Numbered from the stretch's first letter, positions 27,420 to 36,395 are shown. The stretch is 64,000 bases of DNA from Lysobacter_I brunescens (GCF_042677005.1 NZ_JBHTIF010000003.1:248001-312000); one strand, 5' to 3'. Made by a program: numbers and translations. Notes: generated from the letters alone by a model not told the origin.

Positions 27420-27859
27420 ATGATCCGCATCCCGCTCGTGCTCGCGCTGTCCCTCGTCGCCATGTCCGCCTTCGCGCAGTCGCCCGCGCCTGCCCAGCCG
27501 GCGAAACCCGCCGCCGAGACCGCGCCCGCGACGCCTGCCGCACCCGCGCTGCCGCCCGGCATGAAGCAGTACTGGTTCGTGATGCTCAAGCGCGGCCCGA
27601 AGCGCGACCAGTCGGCCGAGGAGCGAAACAGCTGCAGGCCGGGCACATGGCGAACATGGAAGCCTATGCCGCGGCCGGCAAGCTGCAGATCGCCGGTCCC
27701 TTCATGGACGACGGTGACTGGCGCGGCATCTTCGTTCTCGACGTCCCGGATCGCGCCGCCGCCGAAGCCATGTGCAACGACGACCCTGCGGTGAAGGCCG
27801 GGCGACTGGCCTGCGAGATCCATCCGTGGCTGTCGCAGCCGGGTGCGACGTTGAAGTAG
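27420..27859 (+). pseudogene. YCII-domain secreted protein, interrupted by a frameshift
   Basis: The frame from 27420 gives a signal peptide (IRIPLVLALSLVAMSAFAQ), a Pro/Ala linker and the YCII start KQYWFVMLKRGPKRDQSAEE. The homologous continuation (KQLQAGHMANMEAYAAAGKLQIAGPFMDDG to LSQPGATLK) is in another frame. One G added at about 27623 (GAGGAGGCGAAA in place of GAGGAGCGAAA) would restore a 147-residue protein. Either the gene is broken or this is a sequencing error in a G run. Confidence 0.75.
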
Positions 27860-27913
27860 TCCGGGTCGAGCGCGCCGCGCGGCTCTTGACGGCATAGCCT
27901 GCCGACCCGCCGT

Positions 27914-28318
27914 TTACATCTCCGGCCGGATGGCGTCCGCACCTGCATTCAGCTCATCGGTCACGCAGGTGAACATGGTCGCGGACAGCTTGGCGACCAG
28001 GTAGTCCTTGAACCCCTGCTTTTCGATGAGCGCATTGATCTTCGCGTCATCGAAGCCCTGGATCTCCTTGACCAACGGCATGGTTTCGATGCGCTTCTGG
28101 ACGCAGTCGCAGAGCAGGTTTTCCGGCCGCGAAGACAGCGTGGCGCCCAATCCCGGGGCATTCCGGAGCTGCGCCGACATGCTGCCGCACTGCGAATTGA
28201 TGGCATCGAGCATCATCGCGACGCCTTCGCGGGCTTCCGATGCAGCGGCGGTGGACGGCATCGCGATACCGAACAGCAGCGGCAGCACGGCGAGGGTGGT
28301 CATCTTGCGCACGGGCAT
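27914..28318 (-). CDS. Hypothetical secreted protein with four cysteines
   Basis: The 134-residue protein has a signal peptide (MTTLAVLPLLFGIAMPSTAAASEA) and a helical mature part with four cysteines (QCGSM, LLCDCV, FTCV) that could form two disulfides in the periplasm. The family is not recognised. The gene ends convergently with the YCII gene. Confidence 0.65.
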   Translation of the reverse strand: MPVRKMTTLAVLPLLFGIAMPSTAAASEAREGVAMMLDAINSQCGSMSAQLRNAPGLGATLSSRPENLLCDCVQKRIETMPLVKEIQGFDDAKINALIEKQGFKDYLVAKLSATMFTCVTDELNAGADAIRPEM

Positions 28319-28340
28319 GTCTCTGATTTGTGTGATGTGA

Positions 28341-30713
28341 TCAGCCGGCCTTCGACTTCGCCAGCTTCAGCCAGGTGTCGACCACGGTATCCGGATTGAG
28401 CGACACCGATTCGATGCCTTCTTCCATCAGCCATTGGGCGAGGTCGGGGTGGTCGCTGGGGCCCTGGCCGCAGATGCCGACGTACTTGCCCTTGCGCTTC
28501 GCGGCCTGGATGGCCATCGACAGCATCTTTTTCACCGCCGGGTCGCGCTCGTCGAACAGGTCGGCGACGATCGAGGAATCGCGGTCCAGACCCAGGGTGA
28601 GCTGGGTCATGTCGTTCGAGCCGATCGAGAAACCGTCGAAGATGTCGAGGAACTCGTCGGCGAGCAGCGCGTTCGACGGCACTTCGCACATCATGATGAT
28701 CTTGAGGCCGGCCTTGCCTTGCTCCAGCCCGTTCTCGCGCAGCACCTCGATCACCTTGCGGCCTTCGTCCAGCGTGCGCACGAACGGGATCATCACCCAG
28801 CAGTTGTCCAGGCCCATGGTCTCGCGGACCTTGCGCACCGCACGGCATTCCAGCGCGAAGGCTTCGCGGAACGACGGATCGATGTAGCGCGCGGCGCCGC
28901 GGAAACCGATCATCGGATTCTCTTCATGCGGCTCGTAGCGCGCGCCGCCGATGAGATTGGCGTACTCGTTGGACTTGAAGTCCGACAGGCGCACGATCAC
29001 CGGATTCGGTGCGGCCGAGGCGGTGATGGTGGCGATGCCTTCGGCCAGGCGGTCGACGTAGAAATCGACCGGGCTGGCGTACCCCGCCATCTTCGCGTCG
29101 ATCTTGCGCTTCGTGTCGGCGTCCTGGTTCGCGTAGTCGAGCAGCGCCTTCGGATGCACGCCGATGTGGCTGGCGATGATCATTTCCAGGCGCGCCAGAC
29201 CGATGCCCGCGTTCGGCAGCATCGCGAAGTCGAAGGCACGCTCCGGGTTCGCCACGTTCATCATGATCTTCAGCGGCGCCGGCGGCATGTTGTCGAGATC
29301 GGTGACGATGCGCTCGAACGGCAGCTCGGTGTCGTAGATGAAGCCAGTGTCGCCCTCGGCGCAGCTCACGGTGACAGGCTGGCCGTCCTGCACGGTGTCC
29401 AGTGCGTTGCCGGTGCCGACGACCGCCGGCACGCCCAGCTCACGGGCGATGATCGCGGCGTGGCAGGTGCGGCCGCCACGGTTGGTCACGATCGCGGCGG
29501 CGCGTTTCATCACCGGTTCCCAGTCGGGATCGGTCATGTCGGCGACCAGCACGTCGCCGGGCTGGACGCGGTTCATGTCGGCGATCGAGCGCACCACGCG
29601 GGCGGTGCCGCTGCCGATCTTGTGGCCGATGGCGCGACCTTCGGCGATCACCTCGCCGCGACGCAGCAGCGAGAAACGTTCGATCTGCGTGGCGTGCGCG
29701 CGCGACTTCACGGTCTCCGGGCGCGCCTGCACGATGAACAGCTTGCCGGTGATGCCGTCCTTCGCCCACTCGATGTCCATCGGACGGCCGTAGTGCTGTT
29801 CGATGACCAGCGCCTGCTTCGACAGTTCCTGCACGTCCTCGTCGGTGATCGAGAAGCGGTTGCGAAGCTCGGCCGGCGTGTCCTCGTTGCGCACGCGCTC
29901 GCCGGGCTTGTCGGAATAGACCATGCGGATCTGCTTGCTGCCCAGCGCGCGACGCAGGATCGCCGGCTTGCCCTGGCGCAGGGTCGGTTTGTAGACGTAG
30001 AACTCGTCGGGATTCACCGCGCCCTGCACGACGTTCTCGCCCAGGCCGTAGCTGGCGGTGACGAACACGACATCACGGAAGCCCGACTCGGTGTCCAGCG
30101 TGAACAGCACGCCCGACGAACCGACATCCGAGCGCACCATCAGCTGCACGCCGGCGGAGAGGAACACGTCCTCGTGCTTGAAGCCGTGGTGCACCCGATA
30201 CGCAATGGCCCGGTCGTTGTAGAGGCTGGCGAACACTTCCTTGACCTTGTGAACCACGTCGTCAGCGCCGGTCACGTTGAGGAAGGTTTCCTGCTGCCCG
30301 GCGAACGAGGCGTCCGGCAGATCTTCAGCCGTCGCCGAGGAGCGAACCGCGACGGCGATGTCGCTGCCGCCGTTCTCGGCACAGAGCTGCGCGTAGGCGG
30401 TGCGGATGTCGCGATCGAGCTCGGGCTGCAGCGGCGCGTCGATCACCCAGCCGCGGATCTCGGCACCGGCGGCGGTCAGCGCCGGGACGTCGTCCACGTC
30501 CAGCGTCGCCAGCTTGTCGTAGATGCGCTGGTGCAGGTTGTTGTGGGCGATGAAGTCCTTGAACGCCTCGGCCGTGGTCGCGTAGCCGCCCGGCACCGAC
30601 ACCCCGAGCTGGGCCAGGTGGCCGATCATTTCGCCGAGGGAGGAGTTCTTGCCGCCGACGCGGGCAAGGTCGGACAGGCGCAGCGCGTGCAGCCAGAGGA
30701 TGTTCTCGTTCAA
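28341..30713 (-). CDS. ppsA: Phosphoenolpyruvate synthase
   Basis: The 790-residue enzyme makes PEP from pyruvate, ATP and water for gluconeogenesis. It has the N-terminal ATP-grasp domain (ARVGGKNSSLGEM ... SFAGQQETFLNV), the phosphohistidine domain with H418 in GGRTCHAAIIARELG, and a C-terminal PEP-binding barrel (GSNDMTQLTLGLDRDS). The start is TTG at 30713: GGAG sits 7 nt upstream and the length matches E. coli PpsA (792); no suitable ATG is near. It is divergent from its regulator gene. Confidence 0.95.
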   Translation of the reverse strand: MNENILWLHALRLSDLARVGGKNSSLGEMIGHLAQLGVSVPGGYATTAEAFKDFIAHNNLHQRIYDKLATLDVDDVPALTAAGAEIRGWVIDAPLQPELDRDIRTAYAQLCAENGGSDIAVAVRSSATAEDLPDASFAGQQETFLNVTGADDVVHKVKEVFASLYNDRAIAYRVHHGFKHEDVFLSAGVQLMVRSDVGSSGVLFTLDTESGFRDVVFVTASYGLGENVVQGAVNPDEFYVYKPTLRQGKPAILRRALGSKQIRMVYSDKPGERVRNEDTPAELRNRFSITDEDVQELSKQALVIEQHYGRPMDIEWAKDGITGKLFIVQARPETVKSRAHATQIERFSLLRRGEVIAEGRAIGHKIGSGTARVVRSIADMNRVQPGDVLVADMTDPDWEPVMKRAAAIVTNRGGRTCHAAIIARELGVPAVVGTGNALDTVQDGQPVTVSCAEGDTGFIYDTELPFERIVTDLDNMPPAPLKIMMNVANPERAFDFAMLPNAGIGLARLEMIIASHIGVHPKALLDYANQDADTKRKIDAKMAGYASPVDFYVDRLAEGIATITASAAPNPVIVRLSDFKSNEYANLIGGARYEPHEENPMIGFRGAARYIDPSFREAFALECRAVRKVRETMGLDNCWVMIPFVRTLDEGRKVIEVLRENGLEQGKAGLKIIMMCEVPSNALLADEFLDIFDGFSIGSNDMTQLTLGLDRDSSIVADLFDERDPAVKKMLSMAIQAAKRKGKYVGICGQGPSDHPDLAQWLMEEGIESVSLNPDTVVDTWLKLAKSKAG

Positions 30714-30806
30714 GGGACAACTCCAGACGGGCGCGTGGGGGCGCCGGGGCGGGGAAAGCGGTATTTTAACAAGACCGCGCCCCGCGCTGTCCCACAACGA
30801 GTCCTC

Positions 30807-31628
30807 ATGAGCCAGATACGACCGGTGTTCTACGTCTCCGACGGGACCGGGATCACTGCGGAGACCATCGGCCACAGCCTCCTGACCCAGTTCACGGGGC
30901 CCCGGTTCGTGACCGACCGCTTGTCCTTCGTCGATACGGTCGAGAAGGCCGACGAGGTCGCCGGGCGCATCCGGGCCGCCGGGGAGGCCCACGGCGTCCG
31001 GCCGATCGTGGTCAACTCCTGCGTAGACGCCAACCTGACCGCGCGGCTGGCCGAGAGCGGGGCGCTCATGCTGGATGTCTTCGCGCCGTTCATCGAGCCG
31101 CTGGAGCGGGAGCTGGGCGAGCAGCGCCAGCCGCGGGTGGGGCAGGCGCACGGCATGGTCGATTTCGATACCTATCACCGGCGCATCAACGCCATGAATT
31201 TCGCGCTGACCCATGACGATGGGGTGGCGACGAACTACGACGAGGCCGACGTGATCCTGGTCGCCGTGTCGCGGGCCGGCAAGACGCCGACCTGCATCTA
31301 TCTGGCCCTGCATCACGGCGTGAAAGCGGCCAATTACCCGCTCACCGACGAGGACCTGGAGCACGACCGCCTGCCGCCGCGCCTGCGGCCGTACCGGAAC
31401 AAGCTGTTCGGCCTGACCATCGATCCGGTGCGCCTGCAGCAGATCCGCCAGGAGCGCCGGGCCAATTCGCGCTATGCGCAGATGGAGACGTGCCGGCGCG
31501 AGGTCGCCGCCGCCGAATCGATGATGCGCGCCGAGCGCATCCCGATGCTGAGCACCACGCATACGTCGATCGAGGAAATCTCCAGCAAGGTGCTGACCAC
31601 CCTGGGCCTGCATCGCGAGATGTACTGA
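30807..31628 (+). CDS. ppsR: PEP synthase regulatory kinase/pyrophosphorylase (DUF299)
   Basis: The 273-residue protein of the PSRP family inactivates PpsA by ADP-dependent phosphorylation of a threonine and reactivates it by Pi-dependent phosphorolysis. Visible motifs are FYVSDGTGITAETIG at the N-terminus and the P-loop AVSRAGKTPT (about 150-160). Divergent placement 93 bp from ppsA is the common arrangement. Confidence 0.95.
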   Translation: MSQIRPVFYVSDGTGITAETIGHSLLTQFTGPRFVTDRLSFVDTVEKADEVAGRIRAAGEAHGVRPIVVNSCVDANLTARLAESGALMLDVFAPFIEPLERELGEQRQPRVGQAHGMVDFDTYHRRINAMNFALTHDDGVATNYDEADVILVAVSRAGKTPTCIYLALHHGVKAANYPLTDEDLEHDRLPPRLRPYRNKLFGLTIDPVRLQQIRQERRANSRYAQMETCRREVAAAESMMRAERIPMLSTTHTSIEEISSKVLTTLGLHREMY

Positions 31629-31725
31629 TGCAGCGAAGTTGCGGGACGTGGCGGTTCCATCTTCCGCGCGGTGTTCCGATCCGTCAATCCTGTTGCGGCT
31701 GGTGCGCGATGTGTAGGATCGCCTC

Positions 31726-32232
31726 ATGTCGAACCTGATCGCCCGCCCCATCAGTGCAGCGAAAATCAGCCGGTTTTCATGGTTGATGGCGCTGTATGCC
31801 GAGAACCACCGCCTGCTGCAGCGGCTCTTCCTGCCCGAACGCCTGGCCGAAGGTCGCTATGTGTCCTCGATCGGTGACGGCCTCGACCTGCACCTCGATG
31901 TGATCGCGCTGCACGCCTACACCGTCGAGCTGCGCCTGAGCTACGCCATCCTCGATCCGGTCACCGGCGAGCCCGATCCATCCGCCTATCTGCGGCTGTA
32001 CCACGACACCGAGCAGGTCGAGGCCACGCATTGCTACATCGGCCGGCGCTGGCAGGACGTGATCGGCCTGTATCCGCCGCCGTCGGAAGTCCTCGACCAC
32101 CGCCTGCGCATGAACACCTTCCTCGGCAAGTGGCTGCATTACCTCGCCGAACGCGGACATGGCACGGCCACCCTGCGCAGGACAGGCGATGTCCCGCCGA
32201 TGCGCGCCGAGATGCTCGACCCAGCGGTCTGA
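31726..32232 (+). CDS. DUF1249 family protein (YqiB-like)
   Basis: The 168-residue protein has FSWLMALYAENHRLLQRLF near the start, the central YRL-type segment DPSAYLRLYHDTEQVEATHCY and FLGKWLHYL at the end, all typical of DUF1249. Function is unknown. It is the last clearly host gene before the prophage and is followed by a strong hairpin. Confidence 0.85.
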   Translation: MSNLIARPISAAKISRFSWLMALYAENHRLLQRLFLPERLAEGRYVSSIGDGLDLHLDVIALHAYTVELRLSYAILDPVTGEPDPSAYLRLYHDTEQVEATHCYIGRRWQDVIGLYPPPSEVLDHRLRMNTFLGKWLHYLAERGHGTATLRRTGDVPPMRAEMLDPAV

Positions 32233-32258
32233 GCGGATTTTTCCGAAGCCCGGAAACG

Positions 32259-32290
32259 ACGAAGCCCGCTTTCGCGGGCTTCGTGCTTTG
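32259..32290. terminator. Terminator after the DUF1249 gene
   Basis: ACGAAGCCCGC (32259-32269) and GCGGGCTTCGT (32274-32284) pair perfectly around TTTC. The T tract is weak (GCTTTG). Sequence beyond this point looks like prophage edge. Confidence 0.7.
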
Positions 32291-32604
32291 AAGAAGTGGC
32301 GTCCCCACGGGTTCGCGAGCGGAACCCCCGGGTGGTCGTCCTTCGATGGCGCCGGGATCTGGGCACCATCAGTCTGCGCCGGCAGGCGGCACGGGCCGCA
32401 TAGCCCCAGCTCGTCGACGGCGGCGCCATTCCGCGCCGCTTTCCTACTTAAACGAATGCCCGCAGCCAGCCATCGCGCTGGGTGCGTTGCTGCGCGTGCC
32501 TCGTAGAGCGGTCGATCGAGGGCTGCCGACGGGGTCATGCGCGGGCTGGCGACGGCGCCGGCCTGGTGCACGTCATGACCCGCTGCAGGTCGTTCCGGCA
32601 AAAA

Positions 32605-32919
32605 AAGTTGACCCCTCGGGAAGGGGTGACATAGGTGACAGGCTGTGGATGCAGGACATTTAAACGAATGGAATCAATGGGATATCTGTACTAGTAGGAA
32701 GGTGACATTTAGGTGATTCAGAGGTGACATGTCACCTTTTCCCGGGGTGACATCAGAATTTTCTAAAGTCCTTTTAATTCAATGACATGTGATTTTGTCA
32801 CCTCGGCCGTCACCTCTTGTCACCTTTTCGGGGTGACAAATAAATCATTGATTCTGCTTTGAAAAAGGTGTCTATCCACAGCCTGTCACCTATGTCACCC
32901 CTTCCCGAGGGGTCAACTT
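32605..32919. repeat. 46-bp inverted repeat enclosing an iteron cluster; candidate replication origin
   Basis: The arms 32605-32650 and 32874-32919 are perfect reverse complements. Between and within them are eleven exact GGTGACA or TGTCACC heptamers (from 32625 to 32899), including the 14-bp palindrome GGTGACATGTCACC at 32723-32736, plus degenerate copies. CTATCCACA at 32872-32880 is one base off the DnaA box TTATCCACA. AT-rich DNA lies inside. The layout is that of an iteron origin or incompatibility region. A non-autonomous transposon-like element is an alternative, though no clear target duplication is seen. Confidence 0.6.
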
Positions 32920-33068
32920 ATTAGACCCCCTACCACCCCCGGTTTCGTGGCGTTAATGCGGCTCATTGGCCGCCATCGTCCCAATCGCAGAACGATGCCC
33001 GGAGGGTCTGCCGTACCCCCTGAGTCGGCTCCAGGGGGCTGCGTTGCTCTTTGCACATGAGGCGCGAA

Positions 33069-33087
33069 GGCGCGGCGGGGTCTCGAC
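33069..33087. other. Candidate cos (cohesive-end) site
   Basis: The 19-mer GGCGCGGCGGGGTCTCGAC matches P2 (GGCGAGGCGGGGAAAGCAC) and 186 (GGCGTGGCGGGG...) at 11 of the first 12 bases. It also lies where P2 has cos, outside the leftward Q and P genes. The assignment is by similarity and position only. Confidence 0.5.
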
Positions 33088-33233
33088 GGCGCGCGTGCGG
33101 GTCAAGGCATGCCGGTCCGTACTGGTTTGTTCATATGCGTATGGATTGGGCCTCGTCGCGGCTGCTGCCGAGACAGCAGCCGCTCGTCGCGGCTGTTCAG
33201 GGGCTGAGACTGGCCGGGCGTAGCATCGCGGCC

Positions 33234-33575
33234 ATGCCCGCCTGCCATGCCCGATACGACGTGCGCTTCAACGACGGCACAGGGGTCGCCGTGGGCGGTG
33301 GCCCGCGCTACCAGGCAGTGGTGGACATGCAGGAAGAGCGCCTGCCGGACGACTGGGGCGACCCCGGCCCGCTGGTGTCGGCGCAGCTGCACCGCTGGTG
33401 GTCCCCGTTCGTGCGCTCGATCGACTACGCCCCCGTGGGGCATCGCAAGCGCATGCGGCTGTGGGTCGACGGCACACCGCGCATCACGCGCGCCCATCGT
33501 CGCCACCTGCGCTGGTGGCTGCCCGACGAAGACCCGCCGCCGGACTTCGATCCCGAATGGATCACGCCCCCCTGA
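33234..33575 (+). CDS. Hypothetical prophage protein
   Basis: The 113-residue frame (MPACHARYDVRFNDGTGVAV to PDFDPEWITPP) is rich in Trp and Arg and ends just before a strong hairpin, which supports it being real. The start is uncertain because no ribosome site precedes 33234; an upstream ATG at 33135 is possible. No known domain is recognised. It is convergent with the portal gene. Confidence 0.45.
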   Translation: MPACHARYDVRFNDGTGVAVGGGPRYQAVVDMQEERLPDDWGDPGPLVSAQLHRWWSPFVRSIDYAPVGHRKRMRLWVDGTPRITRAHRRHLRWWLPDEDPPPDFDPEWITPP

Positions 33576-33580
33576 AACGA

Positions 33581-33605
33581 CGACGCCGGCATATGGCCGG
33601 CGTCG
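33581..33605. terminator. Bidirectional hairpin between hypothetical gene and portal gene
   Basis: CGACGCCGGC (33581-33590) pairs with GCCGGCGTCG (33596-33605). It sits between convergent stops at 33575 and 33628, as expected for a shared terminator, though there is no long T tract. Confidence 0.55.
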
Positions 33606-33627
33606 GTGTCGTAAGTGGCGGCTGCGC

Positions 33628-34638
33628 TCAGGGCTTTGGCTGCCCGATCACGTAGGGCCGGAAGCTCACCACCTCTTCGCCCACCCAGTCATTGATCTGC
33701 CGGAACATGATCTGCAGCGGCAGCAGCTCATTGGCGACGAACACCTCGGCCGCCTCGCTGGCCTTGCCGAAGCCCCCGGTGTTGTTCGGGACCAACCCCA
33801 GCAGCTGCGGCGGCACGCGGTGCGCTGCGAGGATGTCGTTGCGGCTGGTCTCCTTGATCGCCTTGAAGTCGTCCTTGCTCGCCACCTCGCTGATCGGGAT
33901 CAGCTTCACGCCGTCGTTCTTGCCGTTCGGGCTGTAGATGAAGAAGTTCCGGAAGTTGCCCTTGCCCCGCGAATCACGCAGCGCGGCCTTGATCGCCTCG
34001 ATGTCGGTGCTCTCGTGCAGGGCGTCGTTGATGTACAGGATGAAGCCCGCATGGCTGCCGTTGGCGTAGTACCGGCGGCGGAACACGGTCGCCGCATCGT
34101 CCAGCAACAACGACTGGATGGCGGCCAGGTACTGCGGGCGCCCGTAGATCTCCTGGCGCAGGTCCGGCTCGCGCAGGTGGAACACCGAATCCGGTGCGAA
34201 CTCGAAGGGCGCCGCATAGTTCTGCACGAACCAATGCTGGCCGGGGTTCGTGCCCACGCGCGTGTACATGCTAAGCGAGTGCTGCAGCTTCAGGGGGCGA
34301 CGGTTGATCGCCATCCGGCGTTCCAGGTAGGCATCACCGAACACCAGCAGGTCCAGGCACGACGCCGAGAACGTCGCTGCATCCATCATCCGGCTCGGGA
34401 TGAAGGTGGAGAGCAGGATATTGCGCTTCGCGTAGATCGCCGACGAATGGTGCGGCGATGCCTCGAACAGCTTGGCCAGGTGCGACGGCGCCACGGGCGG
34501 GTCGTACCAGCGCCCGTTGTGCATCAGCTCGAAGAAGTCGAACAGCTCGGCCCGGTCCATCACGGCCGTCGGTTCGTCGAAGGAAAACACCTCGGCGTGC
34601 GCGGGCAGGGTGCCGGCGGTCGCGGTCAGCTCGGTCAT
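33628..34638 (-). CDS. Q: Portal protein, P2 gpQ-like
   Basis: The 336-residue phage portal of the PBSX/P2 family has FDFFELMHNGRWYDPPVAP, SAIYAKRNILLSTFIPS and NDILAAHRVPPQLLGLVPNNTGGFG, conserved in gpQ. The portal forms the dodecameric DNA channel at the capsid vertex and docks the terminase. It overlaps gene P by 4 bp (ATGA) in the leftward packaging operon, as in P2. Confidence 0.95.
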   Translation of the reverse strand: MTELTATAGTLPAHAEVFSFDEPTAVMDRAELFDFFELMHNGRWYDPPVAPSHLAKLFEASPHHSSAIYAKRNILLSTFIPSRMMDAATFSASCLDLLVFGDAYLERRMAINRRPLKLQHSLSMYTRVGTNPGQHWFVQNYAAPFEFAPDSVFHLREPDLRQEIYGRPQYLAAIQSLLLDDAATVFRRRYYANGSHAGFILYINDALHESTDIEAIKAALRDSRGKGNFRNFFIYSPNGKNDGVKLIPISEVASKDDFKAIKETSRNDILAAHRVPPQLLGLVPNNTGGFGKASEAAEVFVANELLPLQIMFRQINDWVGEEVVSFRPYVIGQPKP

Positions 34639-36395
34639 GAGAAAATTTCCACTTGGGCCTTGCCGTGGTCGCCAACGGCAGTCAGGGGTTCATTGCGGAG
34701 CGCGTGCATCGTGGCCCACGCCACGTCGGCATGGCCGATGCTCTCCGAACGCTGCGAGTAAAACGTGATATGCCGGCCGCTGGCGGTGATGCCCTTGCGG
34801 ATCGCCATGAACGCATGCGCCACGTCCTGCCAGCCCCGGTCGAACTGCAGGCGCCGCGCCATGATCACTTCCTTGGCCTTGTAGACCATCGCCGTCTTCA
34901 CGGCCGGCGTGTAGGTGTCGCCAACCACCGTCGGGAAGAAGGTGCGCACGGCCTCGATCACCGACGCGCCGACGGCATTGGTATCCATGCCGATGTGCAC
35001 GACGTTGTAGCGCTCCGTGAGCCTGCGGATGTGCTCCACCTGCACCGTGTAGTCCATGCCCTTGAACATCTCGCGCTCGACGATGCGGAAGGGCGACAGC
35101 GGCGTCTGCGGGGCAGCGATGACCACGATCGCCGCACCGTCGCCGCTCTTCGCCGGGTCGTAGCCGATCCACACCGGCCGGTTGCCCAGCGGGCGCGGCG
35201 CGAACGGCTTGAGGTCAAGCCACTCTTCCCAGCTGTCCACCATGCAGGGCTGCAGTTCGGCGAACGGGAACACGCTGGCCGTGTCGTCGATCGGCTGGCA
35301 TCCAAACTTGTTGGCGTACTCATCGGGGCTGTTTTCCGCGCGGATGTCGTCGATGTCGAACAGGTCGCAGCCGTCCGCCAGAGCGTCTTCCAGCGTCACG
35401 ATGTTGCGCCACTGGCGGTCTGGCCCCAACGCGCCTTCGCGCAGCGCGTCGTGCGAGATGTCGATGACCACGCGCTCGCCGGCCGGGCGCTTGCTGTTCC
35501 AGTGGTCGCCGGACCACAGCGACCAACCGTCGTGCGTCGTGCTTGACGGCGTGGTGATGTACGTCTGCGTGAAGCGTTTCTGCGCCGCCATGCCGGCGGC
35601 GGTGTGGCGGATCTTCAGGAAGTTCGCCGTCCACTGGTATTCGTCGAAGATCAGGTCGCCGGAAAAGCCCTGCGTGACGCGGAAGTTGGTCGCGAGGAAA
35701 TACAGCCGCGCTCCGTTGTTGCCCAGCGTGATCGGGTCGCCCTTCAGCTCCACGCCGACCTCGCGCGCGAAGTCCACGATGTAGGCGCGGAACGCGTATG
35801 CCTGGGCCTTCGATGCCGAGATGAACAGCTTGTTCTTGCCGGTCTTCAGTGCATCGATCAGCGACTCGAACGCGATGGCGTAGGTGGCACCGATCTGCCG
35901 GGACTTCAGGATGTTGCGGATGCGCGCCGTCAGCAGCGCTTCCTTCCAGCGCAGCTGGTAGCGGAACATCCGGTCCTGATAGTTGCGCTCCAGCTGCTCG
36001 ATCTGTGCCTCGGTGAAGAAGTTCGCGGGCTTGCGCTTCTTCTCTCCCTTGTTCCGGTTCTCGACGTTCGGGTTGAGGTGGGCTTCATTCCCGCCCGGTT
36101 CGAGGAACCGATTGATGCGCGCATGCCGCTCCAGCTGCCGGCCGAGCAGGTCGATTTCCTTGAAATCGTGCGGCGTCTTTTTGTCCTTCAGGACCAACTG
36201 CATGTAGCGCGCTTCGGTCGCGGCCTCGATGCGCGCGATCACCGGTGCCTTGTCCCAGCCATCGCGTGTACGCCACGAATGCAGCGTCGTCAGCGGCCTG
36301 CCGAACTCGCGAGAAAGCGATGGAATATCCCAGCCGGTCCAGTACAGCAGGCGGCACGCACGGCGGGTGTCGGTCTCGGGGCAGGGGATGAGCAT
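34635..36395 (-). CDS. P: Terminase large subunit (ATPase), P2 gpP-like
   Basis: The 586-residue packaging motor has an N-terminal helix-turn-helix-like segment (DTRRACRLLYWTGWDIPSLSREFGR), an ATPase region (ILKSRQIGATYAIAFE as Walker A variant; GDLIFDEYQW as Walker B) and a C-terminal nuclease (IGYDPAKSGDGAAIVV). I start at the ATG at 36395 because family proteins begin just before this DTRR-type segment; GTG 36443 and ATG 36434 are alternatives. The dyad at 36444 probably lies in its promoter. Confidence 0.93.
   Translation of the reverse strand: MLIPCPETDTRRACRLLYWTGWDIPSLSREFGRPLTTLHSWRTRDGWDKAPVIARIEAATEARYMQLVLKDKKTPHDFKEIDLLGRQLERHARINRFLEPGGNEAHLNPNVENRNKGEKKRKPANFFTEAQIEQLERNYQDRMFRYQLRWKEALLTARIRNILKSRQIGATYAIAFESLIDALKTGKNKLFISASKAQAYAFRAYIVDFAREVGVELKGDPITLGNNGARLYFLATNFRVTQGFSGDLIFDEYQWTANFLKIRHTAAGMAAQKRFTQTYITTPSSTTHDGWSLWSGDHWNSKRPAGERVVIDISHDALREGALGPDRQWRNIVTLEDALADGCDLFDIDDIRAENSPDEYANKFGCQPIDDTASVFPFAELQPCMVDSWEEWLDLKPFAPRPLGNRPVWIGYDPAKSGDGAAIVVIAAPQTPLSPFRIVEREMFKGMDYTVQVEHIRRLTERYNVVHIGMDTNAVGASVIEAVRTFFPTVVGDTYTPAVKTAMVYKAKEVIMARRLQFDRGWQDVAHAFMAIRKGITASGRHITFYSQRSESIGHADVAWATMHALRNEPLTAVGDHGKAQVEIFS

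Larger units (their letters stand above)
32285..33233. other. Left prophage edge: non-coding block
   Basis: About 950 bp hold no supported gene. The block contains a TTAAACGAATG direct repeat (32448-32458 and 32660-32670), the 46-bp inverted repeat with GGTGACA iterons (32605-32919), a C-rich hairpin region near 33020 and a cos-like core (33069-33087). The stretch 32650-32870 is visibly richer in A/T than its surroundings. Confidence 0.6.

Noticed and set aside
28434..30806. Very long open frame on the plus strand opposite ppsA
   Set aside because: It is the antisense shadow of ppsA; only the part from 30807 (ppsR) has family features.
32285..32601. Minus-strand frame with PSKDDHPGVPLANPWGRHFF
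   Set aside because: Spans the terminator hairpin and part of the DUF1249 gene; no recognisable domain, so not called.
32285..32604. tRNA gene as prophage attachment site
   Set aside because: No cloverleaf could be traced in the junction region.
32625..32899. CRISPR array
   Set aside because: The heptamers are too short, unevenly spaced and in both orientations; no cas genes are nearby.
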